Assembly (NCBI GenBank): GCA_947650365.1
Contig: OX393551.1
Coordinates: 3,058,001 to 3,122,000, forward strand
Reading direction: 5' to 3'
DNA: 64,000 nucleotides
Origin: Chamaelirium japonicum
Taxonomy: Eukaryota; Streptophyta; Magnoliopsida; Liliales; Melanthiaceae
Shown here: positions 11,525 through 24,400 of the stretch, piece by piece
Layout: the number at the start of each line of letters is the position of its first letter
Position numbering within the stretch: position 1 is the first letter of the stretch
Program-made: the position numbers and the translations under genes
The notes under the pieces: model-generated
Database searches by the model: none
The model's input: the letters and a program-made list of their open reading frames with translations, nothing else
What the model was told of the DNA's origin: nothing

Positions 11525-13993
11525 ATGGCGAGGACAAAGCATCAGGGTCAACCAGAAGGAAGTAACACACATCAAGCTCGTCCTGAGACTCGTTCAATGA
11601 GTCAAAGGCTCAACTTCGGATAGCCCCTTGCTGTCCCCGATATGGGTGCTCATTCAGGCAGCAGGAGATCGGTTGATCGACCGATCCCTCAACCCCCGCG
11701 ACAATCAACGGGGCAAACTGCCCCTACTCCTGCTGAAGACCCACCATCCACATACCAAATCTCGGCGGTCGATTTTCAATTACTATAACTAGCCAAGCAG
11801 AACGCCACCCTTACCACTGAAAGGGATGCCCTCAAGAAGGCAGCCTCCGAGGCCGGGATTGCTCTCCCTATCCCCTCGACTAACGAGAGGGTCGATCTAC
11901 CACGACAATCGATTTACTCCGAGCCACAGAGATCAATGGGCACTGCTGCCCTCGAGAGGATTCGTCGCGACCCAACTCCCTCTGCTGCCCCGTGGAAACA
12001 GAGTGTGTGGGATCGCATCGACGATGAGTCCTCCCAATCCTCTTCCGGTCGAAACTGCACTAAGAGGACACCTTCAAATCCCGACATACCAAGGAGACAC
12101 CAGATGAAAGGGGCTCCCTCAAAGAGTAGAGTTTCTCCATCCATTCCGCTTCAACGTGGACTCGAATCGGACCTTCGTCACCGACTCCAACCGACAGATA
12201 CTCAAAGGCCTGAACAAGACCTTGCAATCTTGCCTCTTGACTTGCATCCAGGTCAGGGGCATAGTCGTAGGGACGGATACTCCTCCGCTGGGCCACTCCA
12301 TCGAAGTCTGTTCGAATCTACTTTTCCAAGGGGATGGAGAACACCCACTCTCCCCAAATTCAATTGCCTCAAGGGAGATCCAACTCTCCATATTCTCGCC
12401 TTCAAGCAAGCTCTGATGCCGCACGAAGAAGAAAACAACGTGCTCTGTCGCACCTTCGCCGGAAGCCTCGATGAGCCATCCCTCGATTGGTACCATAATC
12501 TCTGAGCCGGGTCCATCATCCAGTTCGATGTCTTGGCCAATCACTTCGTGCAGCACTACCAGCTGAACTTGAAGCCGGAGAAGAAACTTGATTCCCTCTA
12601 TCGGCTAAGGATGGGTGCTGACGAGAGTCTCTACAGCTTCACAAGGAGATTCTGCAACGAGCACGTCGCCCTCTCAAGAAGGCATTTGGATGACATAGCC
12701 ATCATGCTAGCCTTCCAGAATGCTCTCTGCTTCGACCTCCACATCTACAACGACTTCATCCGCAATCCCCCTCCTTCCCTGGGTTCAATGTTTGATCGAA
12801 TCCAAAGGGAGATTGAGGTTGAGGATGATCAAGTCACCCGAAAAGGGCGAGAGTCAAAGCGAAGGCCTGCTGAGAGAGAAGCTCCGAAGTATGCTGCCAA
12901 AGCTTACAATGCAGAAGCAGCAGTTCCCCCTGCGAACAAGCGATCAAGAAACGACGGACGCCGATCTCCATCAAAGAAGACCACTTTCACCGAGTGGAAT
13001 TTATCGATCGAGCAGATCCTCGACCGCATTCAATACGAAGAATTCCTTCGAAGGCCCAATCTTCTGCAGCCTGATACCAAGGTCACTACAGACAAAACGG
13101 TCTACTGTGACTTTCACAGAAGTCATGACCATTCCACCGATCGGTGCTATCGACTGAGATATCACCTCGATGATCTGCTGCGAGAGGGCTATCTACAAGA
13201 GTTCATCAAGGGCGGACAAGATCAACACCGATCCTCTATAAAGGGGAAAGAAGCTTGCTGGGTCCATCAAATCTCTTCCAACCAATCATCTCTCACTGTG
13301 AATGCCAACGTCTTTGGCATTCACGGGACATTACACAATCAAGCACTGACTGGGAAGAAAGTTGATCGGCAAGTTCGGCGCATAATCCACGTTCATTCTG
13401 CGGCGAACAAGGAAGACACCTGGATCGAGAAGCCTATCAAGGGTTTGGCTTGGCCTACCATTGTTTTCAATGACGCTGATCTTCACGGAGTTCATTCTCC
13501 ATATCGAGACCCCCTGGTCTTGAAGCTCCTCATCGACGGAAGCACTGTAAATCGAATCCTCATCGACATCGGAAGCTCCATCGACATTATGTTCTCAGAC
13601 TGCTTCGAACATCTGGGACATAAATATTCAAGCCTTGACGTCGTCCCAACGGTGATCACGGGCTTCAACGACGAGCAAAGCATCACAATGGGCGAATCAA
13701 GATTCACTCTCGATGTTAGCCGAGAGACTCGAGTCTCGGTAAGGTTCGCCATCGTCGAGGGAACATCCAACTACAATATCATCCTCGGTCGACCATTTCT
13801 ACATCAAATCAATGCCATCTCCTCCTCCTACCATCAACTCCTCAAATTCGCAACAAGAGAGGGCATTGTGTGCATACGAGGAGATCAACAAGCCGGGCGA
13901 TCTTGCGAAGCGGCTGCAGCGAAGACAGATTGTAAGATAAATATTGCTCCTCCAAAGCGACCACGAGATGAAGCCGGCCCTTCTTCCAAATAG
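11525..13993 (+). pseudogene. gag: Element B gag-protease, broken
   Basis: The ATG at 11525 and the TAG at 13991-13993 match the start and end of the intact 822-residue gag-protease of C and E, with no net frameshift. Nonsense codons at 11621-11623, 11786-11788 and 12503-12505 destroy the N-terminal half; each is explained by a pyrimidine or purine transition. The CHHC knuckle is present near 13107. The protease motif is DIGSS instead of DTGSS, a change of the catalytic triad's middle Thr. The terminal TAG is followed by CAACCA, which fits the leaky CARYYA context. Confidence 0.92.
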
Positions 13994-16900
13994 CAACCAA
14001 AGGAGATCCCGCTGACCGAGCCCCCACCGATCGAGTGGGAGGCTTCACCTTCAATTGAAGAAATCATTCCAATCAATCTCGGCAGTGGAGATCTCCCTCA
14101 ACAAATATTTATCGGTACCGGTCTTAGCGACGCAGAAGCGTGAGACATCGTATCCTTCCTTCAGTCCAACATCGACGTCTTCGCTTGGTGCTTCGAAGAT
14201 ATGCCTGGGATCAATCCAGATGATGCTTGCCATCGGCTCGCAATCAAAGAAGAAGTGAAGCCTGTCAAAGAAAAGCCACGCACAATCCGACCAGAACTAC
14301 AGGTTGCAGTTCAAGAAGAGATCAGTAAGCTACTCGCAGCAGGCTTTATTCGTGAAGTAGAGTACCCTACTTGGATCTCCAATATAGTCGCTGTCCCAAA
14401 GAAGAACAGGAAGGTCAGAGTGTGCATCGACTTCACAAACCTCAACAAGGCTTGTACCAAAGATCCATTCCCCATGCCAAGGATAGATAGGCTCGTCGAC
14501 GCCACTGCTGGCCACGAGCTATTATCTTTCATGGATGGATACTTTGGGTACAATCAAATTTCGCTTCACTCGGACGAGCAAGAGAAGACATGCTTTGTGA
14601 CTAACCGGGGACGTTACTGCTACAACGTAGTGCCTTTCGATCTCAAAAACGCGAGATCTACCTATCAAAGATTAGTCATAAAGATATTCGAAGATCAGAT
14701 CGGGCGCAACGTCGAAGTCTACGTCGACGACCTTCTCACCAAAAGCTCTAATCGAGGAAGCCATCTATCTGATCTGACTGAAACATTCCAAATCCTCCGA
14801 AAATACCGCATGAAGCTCAATCCAGCCCAGTGTGCTTTCGAAGTTCAATCGGGCAAGTTTCTAGGTCATCTTGTGACCTGGAGAGGCATCGAAGCCAACC
14901 CAGACCAAATTCGAGCTATTCTGGATATGCCATCACCTACAAATCAAAAGGAAGTTCAACGCCTCACTGGAAGGTTAGTAGCCCTCAATCGGTTCATCTC
15001 AAAGTCTTCCGATAAGTGCAAGCCGCTCTTCGACAAGCTACGAAAGGCGGATACATCTGGCTGGAGTCCAACTTGCGAAGAAGCCTTTCAAGACGTCAAG
15101 AGATACCTCGTACGAGCTTCTATCCTAACGGCTCCACTTCCAAAAGAAGATCTATGGCTCTATCTCGCCGTCACTGATCAAGAAATTAGTGCGGTACTGG
15201 TCAACAGAAGAGAAAGCGTCGAGTATCCAGTCTACTACATCAGCCATACGCTTCTTCCGGCTGAGACCCGCTATTCAAAGACGGAGAAGGTCATACTGGC
15301 CTTGCTCACCGCATTGCATCGTCTCCAACCCTATTTTGTCTCCCACCAGATCACAGTCATCTTAGAACACTCACTCAAAGATATCATCGACAAACCTGAT
15401 CGAGCGGGTCGAATGACCAAATGGGTGATCGAAATAAGAGCTCTAGGGATCCAATTCGAATCTCGCACTTCAATCAAGGGGCAGGCAATTGTTGAATTTC
15501 TAGCCAACTTTCTAGTTGAAGACCCCATAACTTGGGAGGAAGATGTCGATATGCGCCTTGAAGACGAAGACGAATTTCCATCCAATACGGCTACAAAGAT
15601 TGATCCAAGCCTTAAGGCTCCTGCCACTACACCAGCTCAATAGAAGCTTTACACTGATGGAGCTTCAAGTGCGATCGGTTCGGGAATTGGGATAGTCTTA
15701 GTATCCCCCGAACTTGATCATCTTCAGAAGGCCGTTCTCCTTGGATTCAATGCCACCAACAACGAAGCTGAATACGAAGCACTCATCTCCGGGCTCAAAA
15801 TGGCTGAATCCCTGGGGGTGGATCGACTCATTCTCTACAGCGACTCCCAGCTAGTCATAAGACAGATCAACGGGGAGTACACGACGAGGGAAGAAAGAAT
15901 GCAAAATTACTTGGCTCTAGTGCGACATCTTCAACAACGATTTGCTAACATTGAGTTCATTCAAATCCCAAGGGCAGAAAATTGAGAAGCAGATGCCCTA
16001 GCTAATGCTGCCTCGGTTCTTAGAGATTCGCTCGGAGGAAGACAGATACAAATCGATTATCAAGAATCGCCAAAGACCACCCCCGAGCAACAGATCGTCG
16101 CCGTTACAAAAAGATCTAGGGGTGGAGAACAACTGGCCTCGAACCTTACCACCATAAATGAGCTCGAGGATTGGAGACAGCCAATCTTCGACTTCTTCAA
16201 AAATGGCAAGGTGCCCGAAGATCCAATTCAAGCCCGAAGACTTCAAAGAAAACTTCCATGCTATAGTATTCAAGGAGAAGATCTATATTTCAAATCACAT
16301 AATGGGATGTTACTCAAGTGCGTTGGTCCTTTGCAAGCAAAGACAATCTTAGTCGACATCCATTCCGGAGCCTGCGGGAATCACTCGGGAGGAAGATCTC
16401 TTGAAGTCAAGATGAAACTGCAAGGTTACTACTGGTCAACAATGGCAAGGGACGCTCACCAAGTGGTTCAAAGATGCGAACCTTGCCAAAGACATGCTCG
16501 GGCCATCCATCTCCCAGCAGACAAACTCCATCAGCTGACGAGCCCTTGGCCTTTCCATCAATGGGGGTTGGACTTCTTGGGTCCCTTCCCACCAACTCCA
16601 AGTAAGAATAAGTATCTGCTGCTGGCCACAGATTACTTCACCAAGTGGGTTGAAGCAGTGCCACTTTTCCAAGAAACTGACGATGAAGTCATCAAGTTCA
16701 TCAGGCACAATATCTTCTCGAGGTTTGGCACGCCACAAGTCTTAATTGCTGACAATAGAGCCCAATTCGACTCCGACAAGGTTCGGGAGTTCTGCCTGAA
16801 CAATGAAATCAAGCTTTTCTACTCAACTCCAAGATACCCTCAGTGCAATGGTCAAGCTGAAGCCTCAAACAGAGCTATTTTGGGTATACTCAAGAAGAAA

Positions 16901-17406
16901 CTTGATAACAAGAAAGGATTGTGGGAGCAAGTCCTACCAGAAGTTCTATGGGGCTATCGAACAACTCCGAGAAGATCAACTGGTTTTTCACCTTTCCGTC
17001 TGATATACGGGTCAGAAGCAGTGCTCCCAACAGAAAACATATCAAGAACGTTGAAGACCAGAGCAGTTAAAGAAGGTGTCAGTGAAGAACTTCAAGTCAA
17101 TGACCTTGATTTCTCTGAAAATTACGAGATCGAGCAATCGTTCGTATTACCAAGTATCAACAGAAGATCAAGCGAGCCTACGATCAAAAGGTCAACAAGA
17201 GATAGTTCCTAATTGGCAGCCTAGTCCTCTGAGCAGTCTTCTACAACACCAAAGAGCACAGCAGCGAGAAATTAGCTCCTAACTGGGAAGGACCCTATAT
17301 TGTTGAATAAATAGGAGGCAAAGGGTCTTATCGACTGATTTTGCCAGAGGGAGATAGACTACCACGAGCTTGGAATGCTAGACATCTCAAATTGTTCTAT
17401 CCATGA
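13994..17406 (+). pseudogene. pol: Element B pol, broken
   Basis: Continues in the gag frame after the boundary TAG. RT with YVDD, gypsy RNase H, second RNase H and integrase align with C and E. Nonsense codons lie at 14141-14143, 15641-15643 and 15983-15985. A 1-bp loss near 17126 shifts the frame in the last tenth of integrase, and further stops follow. The second half of integrase has DNRAQF in place of DNGAQF and EFCLNNE in place of EFCLNNG. The end ...LFYP-TGA is intact in the original frame. Confidence 0.92.
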
Positions 17407-17422
17407 TGTAAATTCCATGATG

Positions 17423-17428
17423 AATAAA
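17423..17428 (+). terminator. AATAAA polyadenylation signal after pol (B)
   Basis: AATAAA 17 nt after the pol stop at 17406, as in A. Confidence 0.5.
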
Positions 17429-17516
17429 GATCTCTTTCAAGTGTTCAAATGTCCAACTTTTCAATTCAAGTTCTGAAGCAGTTTCAAATTATCTATATTC
17501 AAATTACCAGGTCGTT

Positions 17517-17845
17517 TAACAAGTTTGGGTGCTTGAGTTATGACTCAACCCCTTACAGGCAGATGTTAAACAGTTTCGGGTTGTAATACAAAACAACCTT
17601 CAAGTCACTAGGTCAATTTAACAGGTTTGGGATCTGGTGTTGCGACACTACCCCTTACTTACAAATGATAAATGACCTTCAATTTCAATATCGTCTAACA
17701 AGTTTGGGTGCTTGAGTTGCGACTCAACCCCTCATATACAAATATTAAGCGATTTCAAGTTATGCTACAATACAACCTTCAATTTTCAAGTTACTTAACA
17801 AGTTTGGGTGATCGAGTTGCGACTCGGCCCCTTATATTCAAGTGT
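17517..17845 (+). repeat. TGCG-loop hairpin repeats (B)
   Basis: Four units of the AGTTTGGGTG / GAGTTGCGACTC / CCCCTTA type; the last has CGAGTTGCGACTCG, extending the stem by a C-G pair compared with other units. Confidence 0.72.
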
Positions 17846-18027
17846 TTATATATATGCAAACATTTCAAGACCATCCGGAACACAACATTCAAAGATATTC
17901 AACACAAGAGACATGCAATTTCAAACAACAAAAAGATATCTTTATTTCTCAAAATTTCTAAGTACAGGAGTGAGATTTTCATGTGAAGAGTTTACAGATA
18001 CAACGAAAGAAAAAGAGATAGAATCAG

Positions 18028-18119
18028 TCAGGGCTTGGCCACACTTGGAGCGTGAGACCTCTCTCCTTCGGATCCACCTCGAGCCTTGCTCGCTACAAAA
18101 GCCTTTGAAGAGTGGGCGC
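18028..18119 (-). pseudogene. Element B antisense gene, last 92 nt of exon 3
   Basis: Encodes the conserved C-terminal tail (…SKA-FVASKARGGSEGE…SVAKP) ending at TGA 18028-18030. It joins in frame to 31218-31695 across the inserted element C; the two parts total 570 nt, exactly the length of exon 3 in element A. Confidence 0.88.
18115..18119. other. Target-site duplication of element C, left copy
   Basis: GGCGC directly before the 5' LTR; the same five bases follow the 3' LTR at 31213-31217. Confidence 0.92.
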
Positions 18120-18825
18120 TGTGGGTGCAAATTTTGGCATAAATCTACCACGGGACCCACCAGCCCTGCCTGGTGGGCCCACGAGGACTACCACGGGACC
18201 CACCAGCCCTGCCTGGTGGGCCCACGAGGACTACAGCGGGACCCACCGGCCCTGCCTGGTGGACCCACGAGGACTACAACGGGACCCATCGGCCTTGCCT
18301 GGTGGGCCCCCGAAGACAACCGCAGGGCTCGCAACTTTACCTGGAGGATCCCCAGATACTGCAGTAGAAACCGCCATTCGCCACCCGGAATGCCTATAAA
18401 TAGCAGTGCCTTCGAATGTAAAAGGATCGAAATCCAGATCCACAAATCTGATTTCCACTCTGAGATCTGACTTTCAGAACCAGAGCTCTGGGATTTCACA
18501 CTTCCGATCTACCATCTCCCTTTGATCTTCTTTTAGAAAGATCAGTGTTTACAGTGATACTCGGCCTGTCGAGATCACTTCAATATAAGTGTTAGTGAAT
18601 TCGGGTTGCACCCTATAGCACGGAGACGTAGGCTTCGGCTGAACTCCGAGATCACTTCTCGTGTCAAACTCTCTCTGATTGCATCTCTCTGTTTGCAAAT
18701 CAAAAGCTTCAACTTCGATCAACAGTCGATCAACAGATCGACCAACGATCTTCGATGTCAACACGAACATTCAATTGACTAGTGCTGCGAGAGTCTTCGG
18801 GTCGGCACGAAGATTTTCCCCCACA
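18120..18825 (+). repeat. 5' LTR of element C
   Basis: 706 bp, TGTGGGTGC...TTCCCCCACA. Four to five 43-bp U3 units at about 18150-18325; TATAAATA at 18395-18402. Confidence 0.95.
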
Positions 18826-18828
18826 GTT

Positions 18829-18845
18829 TGGCGCCGTCTGTGGGA
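18829..18845 (+). other. Primer-binding site of element C
   Basis: TGGCGCCGTCTGTGGGA starts 3 nt after the LTR. The first nine bases complement a tRNA ending in CGGCGCCA (tRNA-Asp, as I recall it); the rest I cannot match from memory. Confidence 0.65.
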
Positions 18846-18970
18846 TCCGAGCGAGAAGCCGTGTCCTCTCTACTTCGACTACCAGATCAATAGCCAAACT
18901 TCCTCGCCCCCTCGGTTGATCAGACAACTGATCGGACATCGGCAATCTCGTTGTACCTTTCGCACTCTGA

Positions 18971-21439
18971 ATGGCGAGAACCAAACATCAGGGTCAACCA
19001 GAAGGAAGTAACACTCAACATCAACCTCGTCCTGAGACTCGTTCAATGAGTCAAAGGCTCAACTTCGGGCAGCCCCTTGCTGTCCCCGAGATGGGGGTTC
19101 ACTCAGGAAGCGGAAGATCAGTCGATCGACCGATCGCCCCTCATCCTCATCAATCAATTGGACAGACTGTCCCTGCTCCTACTGAAGATCCTCCATCGAC
19201 TTACCAGATCTCTGCAATCGATTTCCAACTACTCCAATTGGCGAAGCAAAACGCCACCCTCACTGCTGAGAGGGATGCTCTGAAGAAGGCAGCTTCCGAA
19301 GCTGGAATTGCTATTCCGATCCCCTCCGCAAGTGAGAGGGTTGATCCTCCTCGACATTCAATTTACTCCGAACAACGGAGGTCAATGGGCACTGATGCTC
19401 TCGAGAGGATTCGACGCGACCCAACTCCCTCTGCTGCTCCTTGGAAGCAGAGTGTCTGGGATCGTCTTGAAGACGAGTCCTCCCAATCTTCATCTGGTCG
19501 TAACTGCGACAAAAGAGCACCATCGAAGCTCAACCTGCCAAGGAAGCACCAAATGAAAGGCGCTCCTTCAAAGAGTAGAGTCTCCCCTTCCATTCCACTC
19601 CAACGTGGACTTGGATCGGACCTTCGACATCGACTTCGACCGGCAAACACTTCGATGCCAGAACAAGACCTTGCGATCTTACCTCTTGACCCACCTCTAG
19701 GTCGAGGACACGGTCGTAGGGATGGCTACTCTTCTGCCGGGCCACTTCATCGAAGCCTCTTCGAATCAGCATTTCCAAGAGGATGGAGAACTCCTACCCT
19801 CCCCAAATTCAACTGCGTCCGAGGAGATCCAAGCCTCCATATACTTGCCTTCAAGCAAGCTCTAACGCCACACGAAGAGGAAAACAACGTGCTCTGCCGC
19901 ACCTTCGCGGGAAGTCTCGACGAGCCTTCACTCGACTGGTATCACAATCTCCGAGCTGGGTCCATTACCCAGTTCGGTGTTTTGGCTAACCTCTTTGTGC
20001 AGCATTACCAGCTCAACCTGAAACCCGAGAAGAAGCTCGACTCTCTATATCGACTAAGGATGGGTGCAGATGAGACTCTCCGCAGCTTCACGAGGAGGTT
20101 TCGCAACGAGCATGCTGCTCTCTCTGGAAGGCATCTGGATGATGAAGCCATCATGTTGGCTTTCTTGAACGCTCTCCGCTTCGATCTACACATCTACAAC
20201 GACTTCATCCGCAATCCCCCTCCTTCTCTGGGAGCTATGTTCGATCGAATTCAGAGGGAGATTGAGGTGGAAGACGATCAAGTCGCTCGAAAAGGGCGAG
20301 AAACTAAGAGAAGGCCTGCTGAAAAAGAAGCACCTAAATATGCTGCAAAGGCACACAACACTGAAGCAGCAGCCCCTCCGGCCAACAAAAGATCAAAGAA
20401 TGATGGGCGTCGGTCTCCAACGAAGACCACTTTCACCGAGTGGAACATGCCAGTCGAGCAGATACTCGACCGTATTCAACACGACGAGTATCTTCGGAGG
20501 CCCAATCCTCTTCAACCAAATTCCAAATTCACAGCAGACAAAACAGTCTACTGTGAATTCCATCGAAGTCACGGCCATTCCACCGATCGGTGTTTTCGGC
20601 TGAAATTCCATCTTGAAGACTTACTACGAGAAGGCCACCTTCAAGAATTCGTCAACAACGGGCACGATCAACGTCGAACCTCTGCCAAGGGGAAAGAAGT
20701 ATGTTGGATACATCAAATCTCTTCCAACCGGCAACCAATTTCTGTGAATGCCAATGTCTTTGGCATTCATGGAACCTTGCACAATCAAGCTTTGACCGGA
20801 AAGGAAGTCGATCGGCAGGTTCGACGCATCTTCCATGTTCGATCTACTGCAAACAAAGAAGATACCTGGATCGAGAAGCCCATCGAAGGTCTGGCTTGGC
20901 CATCCATAGTCTTCAATGACACCGATCTTCAAGGAGTTCACACTCCCCATCGAGACCCCCTGGTCTTGAAACTCATCATCGACGGAAGCACCGTCAATCG
21001 AATCCTCATAGACACTGAAAGCTCCATTGACATTATGTTCTCCGACTGTTTCAAACGTCTGGGACATAAGTATCAAAGCCTCGACGTCGTCCCGACTGTG
21101 ATCACCGGCTTCAACGGTGAACAAAGCATCACAGTGGGCGAATCCAGATTTACCATCGACCTCAGCCGAGAGACTCGAGTCTCGGTGAGGTTTGCAATCG
21201 TCGAAGGAATGTCTAGCTATAACGCCATTCTTGGGCGACCATTCCTCCATCAGATCAATGCCATCTCCTCCTCTTACCATCAACTACTCAAATTTGCAAC
21301 TGGAGAAGGCATCGTCTGCATTCGAGGCGATCAGCAAGCTGGAAGGTCTTGTGAAGCTGCTGCGGCAAAGACAGATCGAAAGATTAACATTGCTCCTCCA
21401 AAGCGGCCACGAGATGAAGCTGGTCCCTCTTCTAAATAG
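18971..21439 (+). CDS. gag: Element C Gag-protease (822 aa), protease active-site mutant
   Basis: Structural protein of the virus-like particle with the aspartic protease at its C-terminus. A short coiled-coil-like stretch lies near residues 88-115, the retrotransposon Gag core domain at about 280-435, a CX2HX4HX4C zinc knuckle at 528-541 and the protease motif at 681. The protease reads DTESS where element E has DTGSS. The Gly of the D-T/S-G triad is close to invariant in retroviral-type proteases, so maturation may fail unless supplied in trans. The ATG lies 145 nt after the LTR end and matches the start in B and E. The frame ends at UAG 21437-21439; pol continues in the same frame, so readthrough would make a fusion of 1,949 residues. 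Confidence 0.95.
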   Translation: MARTKHQGQPEGSNTQHQPRPETRSMSQRLNFGQPLAVPEMGVHSGSGRSVDRPIAPHPHQSIGQTVPAPTEDPPSTYQISAIDFQLLQLAKQNATLTAERDALKKAASEAGIAIPIPSASERVDPPRHSIYSEQRRSMGTDALERIRRDPTPSAAPWKQSVWDRLEDESSQSSSGRNCDKRAPSKLNLPRKHQMKGAPSKSRVSPSIPLQRGLGSDLRHRLRPANTSMPEQDLAILPLDPPLGRGHGRRDGYSSAGPLHRSLFESAFPRGWRTPTLPKFNCVRGDPSLHILAFKQALTPHEEENNVLCRTFAGSLDEPSLDWYHNLRAGSITQFGVLANLFVQHYQLNLKPEKKLDSLYRLRMGADETLRSFTRRFRNEHAALSGRHLDDEAIMLAFLNALRFDLHIYNDFIRNPPPSLGAMFDRIQREIEVEDDQVARKGRETKRRPAEKEAPKYAAKAHNTEAAAPPANKRSKNDGRRSPTKTTFTEWNMPVEQILDRIQHDEYLRRPNPLQPNSKFTADKTVYCEFHRSHGHSTDRCFRLKFHLEDLLREGHLQEFVNNGHDQRRTSAKGKEVCWIHQISSNRQPISVNANVFGIHGTLHNQALTGKEVDRQVRRIFHVRSTANKEDTWIEKPIEGLAWPSIVFNDTDLQGVHTPHRDPLVLKLIIDGSTVNRILIDTESSIDIMFSDCFKRLGHKYQSLDVVPTVITGFNGEQSITVGESRFTIDLSRETRVSVRFAIVEGMSSYNAILGRPFLHQINAISSSYHQLLKFATGEGIVCIRGDQQAGRSCEAAAAKTDRKINIAPPKRPRDEAGPSSK

Positions 21440-21445
21440 CAATCA
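21437..21445 (+). promoter_or_regulatory. Leaky stop context UAG-CAAUCA at the gag/pol boundary (C)
   Basis: UAG CAA UCA fits the UAG-CARYYA readthrough consensus known from tobamovirus replicase genes. Gag and pol are in the same frame with no other stop between them and no start codon needed for pol. E has the same sequence; B has UAG CAA CCA, also a fit. Confidence 0.7.
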
Positions 21446-24400
21446 AAGGAGATTCCGCTGACCAAACCTCCGCCAATCGAATGGGAAGCATCACCTTCAA
21501 TTGAAGAAATCATCCCGATCAACATAAGCAGCGGAGATCTCCCTCGACAAACATTTATTGGTACCGGTCTTAGCGACGTAGAAGCGCAAGACATGGTATC
21601 CTTCCTCCAGTCCAATATCGACGTCTTCGCATGGTGCTTCGAAGACATGCCTGGGATCGATCCAGATGACGCTTGTCACCGACTTGCGATCAAAGAAGAG
21701 GTGAAGCCCGTCAAGCAAAAGCCTCGCACCATTCGACCAGAGCTCCAAGTTGCTGTTCAAGAAGAAATTACCAAGCTACTCGCAGCCGGATTCATCCGAG
21801 AAGTAGAGTATCCAACTTGGATCTCTAACATAGTGGCTGTTCCAAAGAAGAATGGGAAAGTCAGAGTCTGCATCGACTTTACCAATCTCAACAAGGCTTG
21901 CCCCAAAGATCCTTTTCCAATGCCAAGGATAGATAGACTCGTCGACGCCACTGCTGGCCACGAGCTGTTGTCTTTCATGGATGGGTATTCTGGATACAAT
22001 CAAATTCCACTCCACGCTGATGATCAAGAGAAGACATGTTTTGTGACTAGCCGAGGCCTTTATTGCTACAATGTCATGCCATTCGGCCTCAAAAATGCTG
22101 GTTCCACCTATCAAAGGCTAGTCACCAAAATGTTCGAAGATCAGATCGGTCGCAACGTCGAAGTCTATGTCGATGATCTCCTCACCAAGAGTTCCGTTCG
22201 GAGCAAACATCTATCTGATCTGGCTGAAACCTTCCAAGTCCTTCGAAAGTATCGAATGAAGCTCAATCCAGCCAAATGCGCCTTCGGAGTTCAATCTGGC
22301 AAATTCCTGGGTCATCTTGTGACCAGGAGAGGTATTGAAGCCAATCCTGATCAAATTCGAGCCATCATCGATATGCCTTCACCTACAAATCGAAAAGAAG
22401 TTCAACGTCTCACTGGAAGGTTAGCAGCACTCAATCGATTCATTTCAAAATCTTCAGACAAGTGCAAGCCACTCTTCGACAAACTACGAAAGGCGGATAC
22501 ATCTGGCTGGAGTCCAATCTGTGAAGAGGCATTTCAAAGCATCAAGAAATATCTGGTGCAAGCTCCTATCCTGACTGCTCCACTTCCAAAAGAAGACTTG
22601 TGGCTCTACCTTGCCGTGACCGATCAAGCAATCAGCGCGGTCTTAGTCAGTAGAAGAGAAGGCATCGAACATCCAGTCTACTACATCAGCCACACTCTTC
22701 TTCCGGCTGAGACTCGCTACTCAAAAACTGAGAAGGTCATATTGGCCTTGCTCACTGCATCGCGTCGTCTTCAACCGTACTTCGTCTCCCACCAGATTAC
22801 TGTCATTTCAGAACACTCACTCAAAGATATCATTGACAAAGCTGGTCGAGCTGGTCGAATGACCAAATGGGTGATCGAAATGAGTGCTCTGGGGATTCAA
22901 TTCGAATCTCGCACTTCTATCAAAGGTCAAGCAATTGCTGATTTTCTAGCTGACTTTCCAGTTGAAGACCCCATCACTTGGGAAGAAGATGTCGATATGC
23001 GCTTGGAAGATGAGGATAAGCCTCCGATCAATCCTACAACGAAAATTGATCTAAGTCTTGAAGTTATTGCTGCAACTCCTCCTTGGAAGCTATATACTGA
23101 TGGAGCATCAAGTTCGATCGGTTCGGGAACTGGGATAGTCTTAATATCCCCCGAACTTGATCATCTCCAGAAGGCCACTCTCCTTGGGTTTAATGCCACC
23201 AACAACGAAGCTGAATATGAAGCACTCATTTCCGGACTCGAAATGGCAGAATCTCTGGGGGTAGATCAAATCATCATATACAGCGACTCCCAATTGATCA
23301 TAAGGCAAATCAATGGAGAGTACACAGCTCGAGAAGAAAGAATGCAACTCTACTTGGCCTTAGTACGACGTCTTCAACAACGTTTTACTAGCGCTGAATT
23401 CATTCAAATCCCCAGAGCAGAGAACCGAGAAGCAGATGCCTTAGCTAATGCTGCCTCAGTTCTTGGAGACTCACTCGGAGGAAGGCAAATACAGATCGAT
23501 TATCAAGAAGTGCCCAAGACCATCCCCGATCAACAGATTCTTACTACTACAAAAGGATCTGGGGGTGGAGATCAGCTTGAAGATTGGAGACGACCAATTC
23601 TTGACTTCTTCAAACATGGCAAAATGCCAGAAGATCCAAATCAAGCCCGAAGGCTTCAAAGGAAGCTCCCATGCTACACTTTACAAGGTGAAGATTTATA
23701 TTTCAAATCTCACAGCGGGATGTTACTCAAGTGCCTTGGTCCTGAACAAGCACAGGCAATCCTGATTGATATCCACTCCGGAGCTTGTGGAAATCATTCG
23801 GGAGGAAGATCCCTTGAAGCCAAGACGAAGCTACAAGGGTACTACTGGCCAACAATGGCAAAGGATGCTCAACAAGTCGTTCAAAGATGCGAGCCTTGCC
23901 AACGACACGCTCGAGCTATCCATCTCCCTGCAGATGAACTTCATCAATTATCAAGTCCTTGGCCTTTCCATCAATGGGGGTTAGATTTCTTGGGTCCTTT
24001 CCCTCCAACTCCAAGCAAGAAGAAGTACCTACTGCTGGCCACAGATTACTTCACCAAATGGGTTGAAGCTGTGCCCCTCTTCCGAGAGACTGACGACGAA
24101 GTGATCAAATTCATTCGGCACAACATCTTCTCAAGATTTGGTACACCTCAAGTTCTCATTGCAGACAATGGAGCTCAGTTTGACTCCGACAAGTTTCGAG
24201 AGTTCTGTCTGAACCATGGTATCAAGCTATTCTATTCAACTCCAAGATATCCTCAATGCAATGGCCAAGCAGAAGCCTCCAACAGAGCTATTCTTGGTAT
24301 ACTCAAGAAGAAACTCAATGATAAGAAAGGATTGTGGGAGCAAGTCCTACCTGAAGTTCTTTGGGGGTATCGCACAACTCCGAGAAGATCAACTGGGTTC

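Larger units (their letters stand above)
10537..18119 (+). mobile_element. Element B, left segment (decayed Tat element)
   Basis: Holds LTR, damaged primer site, gag, pol, the hairpin repeats and the last 92 nt of the antisense gene. It breaks at 18119 where C is inserted and resumes at 31218 with the reading frame of its antisense gene exactly continuous when one copy of GGCGC is counted. It is broken again at 33824 by element D. Confidence 0.9.
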
